In this document: positions 58,916 through 64,000 of the stretch, one piece after another
Numbering within the stretch: the stretch's first letter is position 1
How the letters are laid out: each line of letters starts with the position of its first letter
Source of the DNA: Limnoperna fortunei
Taxonomy: Eukaryota > Mollusca > Bivalvia > Mytilida > Modiolidae
Reading direction: 5' to 3'
Assembly (NCBI GenBank): GCA_944474755.1
Contig: OX104120.1
Location: forward strand, 20,740,492 to 20,804,491
Length of the DNA stretch: 64,000 bases
The notes under the pieces: model-generated
Databases searched by the model: none
Told to the model about the DNA's origin: nothing
The model's input: the letters and a program-made list of their open reading frames with translations, nothing else
Position numbers and translations under genes: made by a program

Positions 58916-59864
58916 GTATAATACTATATCCACACAGCCACCAAGTCTGATGCTTGGCGTGACTATTCAGGCAAATTTTCTTGAACACGTATTTAATATT
59001 TCAAAATGTAGGTACTAGAGTTGTATTTCGTATCTTTATAAGTTTTTGTGATATCACAATCATATCTAATGTACATTCATATAAATTTATCACATTCTAC
59101 ACACATCAAGGTCATTGTTTACTACCACAGGGATCATTATTTATGGGTAACGATGATAATGGATGTTTTGTAGATCGTACATTATGAAAAAAGCTGTTTA
59201 AGAAATTTTTCGTGAAAAATACTTCGAATTATTTGACAGAAAGTGTTATGGAAACACGTATATATATGAAGATTGTCTACGTATGAGCTCGAATACAACG
59301 ATGCACCAATTGTAACATTAAATAATTTGCTTGCATAACATGTTCAAGTCTTGTGATCAACATGGCAAGAAGCCGTTAAGAAACCTTGTGGAGAAAGTTA
59401 TTTGAAGTAATTAACTTGTACAAGCAGTCGAAATTATAGCCAAATACGTTTAAAATAATGCTACTTAGAAAGCTGAATATATTTGGACTATATTAGACAG
59501 CTTGCGGTTAGGATTTGGGAGACCTTTAAATGTCTTATGCAGAGTTAGATCTTGAGATTGCAAACGCGCATGCAAACCTTCCCTTGATTGCACCAGGACG
59601 ACCGTTCGTTTAATCGGGTTTTCGCCATGTTATGTCACAAAGTTTATTAGAAAAGGAAGATGGGTTATCCGGAAAAATACCCGATATTCAGCAGAAAAAC
59701 TGAAAAACCTTGTCAACTGAGGTTAGGCTGGAAATGCCAGACCTTAAGTTGAGCTCGAACTCATATGATTTCATATGACGTAGGCCGAATTTTACTGCCG
59801 TTATAATCCAATGTTAGTTTTGTAATTTGTCGGATAAATAAAGGGTACCTCACGTGAAAAAACT

Positions 59865-59975
59865 ACAAATATACTGTAGGGACCTTAAATGGCAACAATA
59901 CAATAGGTACTTGGGATCTCCAATTACTTGCAATATATAGTAGGGACCTCGTATGACAAATACAATATACCTTAT
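59865..59975. repeat. short 35-bp-type repeat array
   Basis: ACTGTAGGGACCTTAAATGG, AGTAGGGACCTCGTATGAC and ACAATAC words recur about three times. The same family forms the array at the right edge of the window. Confidence 0.65.
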
Positions 59976-60769
59976 GACATGAGCTGTACATAGTTGCATG
60001 CTATTTAGCTAAGCAAATTACATGTATGACATAGAAATTTTTTGATGTGCTTTAAACAACATACAACGACCGCTGCAAATCGAAGCATTTATTATAAAAC
60101 TGAATTAATTGTAAACCAGTTGTAAAGAGGTGAGCAAAACATTTCAACTTCATAAGAAATTTGACTTCAATTTGCTTTCACGTTCTTCAATGTTTTTGAC
60201 CTCCATAGTTACGACATAACAAGTCTATTAAAGTTGGGAAAGCAAACATCACATACTTTTCGGGATCATTTAATGATCCTGCTATATACGATTAGAACTA
60301 TAAATATATATCTTTTTAATAGGTTGCAATACATTAACCTGTCAAATTTCGATAAATTTTACTTATGAGCAAGGGAACAAACTGAAACTTTTTTAATGAT
60401 TGCACAATAAATTGCATGACTAACAAGGTAAACATATGATGACCGTCACATGTCACTAAATAAGTAATACAAATGGAAAAATGTTGAGCACCCCCTTGTT
60501 CTTGTACAAGTCATACATATCAGAACAACTTTATACTAATATTGGACTGCCATTCGTTTTCATTTTATATAGCAAACAAAAATATGCATTATTGGGCACA
60601 GTGAAACATTATTTTAACAAAAAAAACCTCATTATTTTATTTACATATTTCATCAAAATATGGAAGGTCTTTGCTCTTTCACGTACTCTTTAAAAAGTTT
60701 TGTCACCGAAAGCTCCAAACTGTTATTTAATTGTCAATTACACTTGAAAACGTCAATCATAAACACCAA

Positions 60770-61505
60770 ATTGATAATTGGCCGTCGAAGGGTCAATATC
60801 GGGTATATCCACCGTTACCATGAATGACAATCCTGCGTCGCATACTGCCAGTAAGGCGTCTAATTTGTTGCTTCTAAATTTTGCAAGATCTGTGGAGGGG
60901 TTCCAGAGCTTGTAATCGCCTTCCCAATTTATCACATACATGCTCTATGTTAGATCTGGACTTCGTGAAGGCCACGGAAGAGTGGTCGGTCACTTCTTCG
61001 TTCTCCAGATATACCGTTACTGACTTGTAAGGATGCAATCTAGCGTTGTCATCGATGAAAATAGGTCTTGAATGTTAAGAGTGCTTTTTTTAAATGAGGC
61101 ACAACTACAGGTGTAAGTACGTCCCGGATGTACTTTTCGTCATTAAGGTTGCCATTGATTGATACTAGATCCAGTTTGCAATCTTGTGAGATACAGCTCT
61201 ACATCATAACTTGACCCCCACCAAAAGGCACTGTTGAAACAATGTTTCTTGACGTGTAAGCTTTGTTTTGATTCACCCAAACACGGGTTTGCCCATCTGT
61301 TACATGGAGTAAAAATTTTCTCATCTGACCATTGTATTCGTCGAAATGTACTAAGTTTCCAAATTTGTCTTGATCTGCACCATGTTAATCTGTTCCTGCG
61401 ATGGCGATCATGAAGAATGGGACACTTAATGACTCTCATTGACCTCAGTCCTGCAGCTTTAAGACGATTTTGTACTGTTCTGGCTGACAGATTACGACCA
61501 GGTTA
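60770..61505 (-). pseudogene. Tc1/mariner-like transposase relic
   Basis: On the minus strand, starting near 61505: GRNLSARTVQNRLKAAGLRS (end of the DNA-binding region), then HRRNRLTWCRSRQIWKL, QWSDEKIFTP with the first catalytic Asp near 61323, and FIDDNARLHPYKSV with the second Asp near 61040. After frameshifts come LPWPSRSPDL and IEHV.DKLGRR with the third acidic residue, then RRRIVIHGNGGYTRY near 60820. Several frameshifts and an in-frame stop make it non-functional. It is better preserved than the relic at 6.9-7.6 kb and retains all three catalytic-motif regions. Confidence 0.88.
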
Positions 61506-61509
61506 CTAT

Positions 61510-62690
61510 TGTTTCTCTCAGGGACTCGGGGAATATAGCGGTCAGTTTACAAATGTTAGCTTTATTCAATCAATACTAGTATGTTATACCTCGTTGGTAA
61601 AAGCGATATATAGATTTTTTAACCCTTCATGAAATGGTCTTCATGCTAAGAAATACAAAATAAGCTTATTTTTTCATGCTGAATCTTTAGTGTATGGGCT
61701 TTACAGTTTTTCTGAACACTTTATAAAAGGACTACCTGCTAAGAAAAATAAAAAAAATTTCTAAGTTCAGGACGGTTTCACAGACCGACCAGAATGCACA
61801 CAGCCACTTGAGTTTTTAAAAAGATTAGTTTGATTATTCAGGCAAATTTTCTGTACTATAGTTGTGTTTCGTATGTTGTTTTTGTGAGATCATCATATCT
61901 AATTATTCTTTTCTTCCCAAGTCGGCTATGTAAATTCACATAACTTTATGACATTCTACGCAGATCAAGGTTATTTTTTATGAGTCACAATTATAATGGA
62001 TTTGTGTAGATCGTACATTGTGAAAAGACTGTTTAAGAAATTCTTCGTGAAAAGTACATCGCCATTAACTGACGAAGTCAGATTGTCGATAATTTCTAAG
62101 TATGAGCTAGTGTACAACTCGCACCAATTGTAACATTTAATTAAGTGCTTGCATTACGTGTTGAAGGCTGTGACCCACATGACATGACGCCTTTTAGAAA
62201 CATTGGGGAGAAGGTTCATTTAAAGTAATATACTTTTACAAGTAGTCGAAACCAAATGTGTTCAACAATAATGCTACTTAGAAAGCTTGATATATATTGA
62301 CCATATTGCATGGTTTGCGGTTAAGATTTGGAAGGCCTTTAAATGTCGTATGCAGAGTTAGATCTCGAGATTGCAAATCTGCATGTATTCAGCATTTAAA
62401 ACCTTCCCCTGATTTGCACGAGAATGGTCATTCATTAAATGTGAAGCCTTATTATGGAGTTTGTAAGGAAAACGGGACACCTTAAACAAAACAGTTGTCT
62501 TTTTTAAATTTTGGTTTTGAATATCTGGTTTATTGTCATAAAACCCCAGTCTTGTAATGAGTACAGGACCCAGCGCCATAAACATTGTCATTGCTGAGAA
62601 TTTTTTATTCTCAATTTCATCTAATCAAATCATTATATCGCTTAGCTTTTTATAAGGAGAGAAAGATGGATTACCAAGTGAAACACCCGA
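61510..62690. repeat. diverged 1.3-kb duplication, copy 2
   Basis: Direct counterpart of 58385-59690. It lacks both the 64-bp palindrome and the 58780-58915 inverted-copy insert, and so serves as the empty-site reference for both. Confidence 0.85.
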
Positions 62691-63039
62691 CATGCACTAT
62701 ATATGTTTCCATAAAACCAGCCATTTTGAAAATTCTAAAACTGTATTGCAAAACTTCAGGTCACCATTAACATGTTCCCGAAGTTTCATATTAATTGAAC
62801 ATTGCATCTCAGAGAAACTGTGCGACAAGACCGAAAGGAAAGAAAAAAGAAAGGCGAATAATAATAATTAACTATATTTGTGGTGGGATGCCGACACAGC
62901 AGTCGCTAAAGACCCGCTTGGAGAGTATTTTATTCAAATCAGTAAATTAAAATATGTCTAGAAATCAAATTTCTTTGTGCTTGTATAGTAAACTGGCCGC
63001 CATTTTGAAACCGGAAAGTCGGACAAAAATTCTAAAAGT

Positions 63040-63800
63040 AGTAGCACACTCAAGGGACCCGAATCTACCTGTGGAATGCCTCAACCTTTCTCATGTCGCT
63101 GTCAATGACACGCAACTTTTCAGACCCATATAGGAGGATAGATATTACAATGCTGTTTTTAGCTGGATTTTATTCCTCAAACTTGCTATTTGACTATCCA
63201 GATGGGCTGGAGTTTGGCAAAAGTGACAGGTGCTTTGTTCAGTCTAGCCTTAATATCTTCCCCAGCTCCATTGTTCTTGCTACGTATTCTGCCGAGATGG
63301 TTGAAGTCATCAACCTCTTCTAGTTCTCAATTTAAGACCACAGGTTCCACTGGTGCATTGATTGTCATCATATTTGTTTCCTTGATACTAATGTTATGCT
63401 TAGTTTATTTTAAGAGGGTGTTAAGATTCTCTGGTTTTTCTTGTAGGTGATTGGCATTCCCAAATATCTCTGCGGGTCGTCTGCAACATCCAGGTCCTCT
63501 ATGTGACTAAACAGTCTGTTGGATACCTCCGTTTTTGTCGCACATGGTCGTTCTTTGTATCCAATCAAAGACAATCAAGAAGAGGATTGGCGATAAGATG
63601 CACCCTTGTCTTACACCAGATTTGACGCTGAAAGATTTGGTGATTTTTCCAGGATGACAATGCATTCGAAGTCGGAATAGAATGCTTTCATTAGGTTGTA
63701 AATCTTCACTAGTATTCCATAGGATCGTACAATTTTCCACAATGTTTCTTTATGTACGCTGCCAAATGCTTTCTTAAGTAAATGATGTATAGCGACACAC
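63040..63800 (-). pseudogene. LINE reverse-transcriptase relic
   Basis: On the minus strand, SFSVKSGVRQGCILSPILFL (63580-63660) is the conserved VRQGC.LSP block of LINE polymerases. Near 63500 is EDLDVADD, the catalytic (F/Y)ADD box with Val in place of the aromatic residue. Frames are broken further towards 63040. The 5' and 3' ends are not identifiable. Confidence 0.8.
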
Positions 63801-63844
63801 TGTTTGATAATGTTTAAAAATCTTATCTATTAGATCTATACTGT

Positions 63845-64000
63845 AAGAATCTCATATGACAAAAATACAATATACTGTTAAGACCTCAGATGTCAACTAT
63901 ACAATATGTGTTTTATGGACCGCATGTGACAATACTACAATATATATTTTAAGGACCTCAAATGACAAACTTACAATGTATTGTAGGGACCTCATATGAC
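63845..64000. repeat. 35-bp tandem array running off the window edge
   Basis: Units of about 35 bp start with CTCATATGACAAAAATACAA-type words at about 63851, 63884, 63919, 63955 and 63990. The array continues beyond 64000. Confidence 0.85.

Larger units (their letters stand above)
58385..59690. repeat. diverged 1.3-kb duplication, copy 1
   Basis: Matches 61510-62690 in the same orientation. Shared words include CATGAAATGGTCTT, TTTCTGAACACTTTAT, AATAATGCTACTTAGAAAGC and ATGCAGAGTTAGATCT. Identity is about 75-80% by eye. No coding content recognised. Confidence 0.85.

Noticed and set aside
61143..61439. 98-codon frame as an independent gene
   Set aside because: It is one readable piece of the frameshifted Tc1/mariner transposase relic at 60770-61505.

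Overview
The window is animal nuclear DNA, most likely from a bivalve mollusc and plausibly a mussel. It is AT-rich, its genes are split by GT-AG introns, and it carries tRNA-derived SINEs, LINE relics, Tc1/mariner relics, many hairpin-type non-autonomous elements and long minisatellites. The mollusc call rests on the SINE and interspersed-repeat types, which I recognise by eye; the species is inference. The window has only three protein-coding genes I can support. Everything else is repeats, transposon relics or unassigned sequence.

Layout. 0-24 kb is accessory DNA: a 146-bp array with a short 3' hairpin (Helentron/HINE-like), a broken Tc1/mariner, three 21-bp satellite arrays (one interrupted by a dimer of a hairpin-bearing unit), a DUF3504/Crypton-like fragment, a LINE bracketed by inverted repeats, and one single-exon gene for a type II glycosyltransferase-like protein (20157-21209). 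24.66-28.14 kb is a 60-bp satellite of about 58 copies. 28-33.5 kb holds LINE 3' tails, a SINE and a long-TIR MITE.

33.5-53.3 kb is the genic block. A six-exon plus-strand gene (33555-43613, 473 aa) encodes a YTH-like RNA-binding domain fused to an RlaP/COG3541-type nucleotidyltransferase. It converges on a six-exon minus-strand gene (53310-48819, 334 aa) for a Tyr/Pro/Lys-rich protein that may be axonemal. For both genes the exon lengths sum to a multiple of three and every junction is GT-AG with matching phase. The first gene is crowded with minisatellites: a 57-59 bp array that amplifies its exon-2 end and 5' splice site, a 50-bp array in intron 4, and a 48-bp array just after its poly(A) signal.

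53.7-64 kb is a dense nest of palindromes and inverted repeats, a diverged 1.3-kb duplication, a second Tc1/mariner relic and a LINE relic. A 64-bp palindrome sits in one copy of the duplication, flanked by a 9-bp repeat, and is absent from the other copy.

The most interesting signals are the YTH-nucleotidyltransferase fusion, the amplified splice donor inside that gene, the 64-bp palindromic insertion with its empty site, and the CpG loss seen in repeat copies inside the genes compared with copies outside them.
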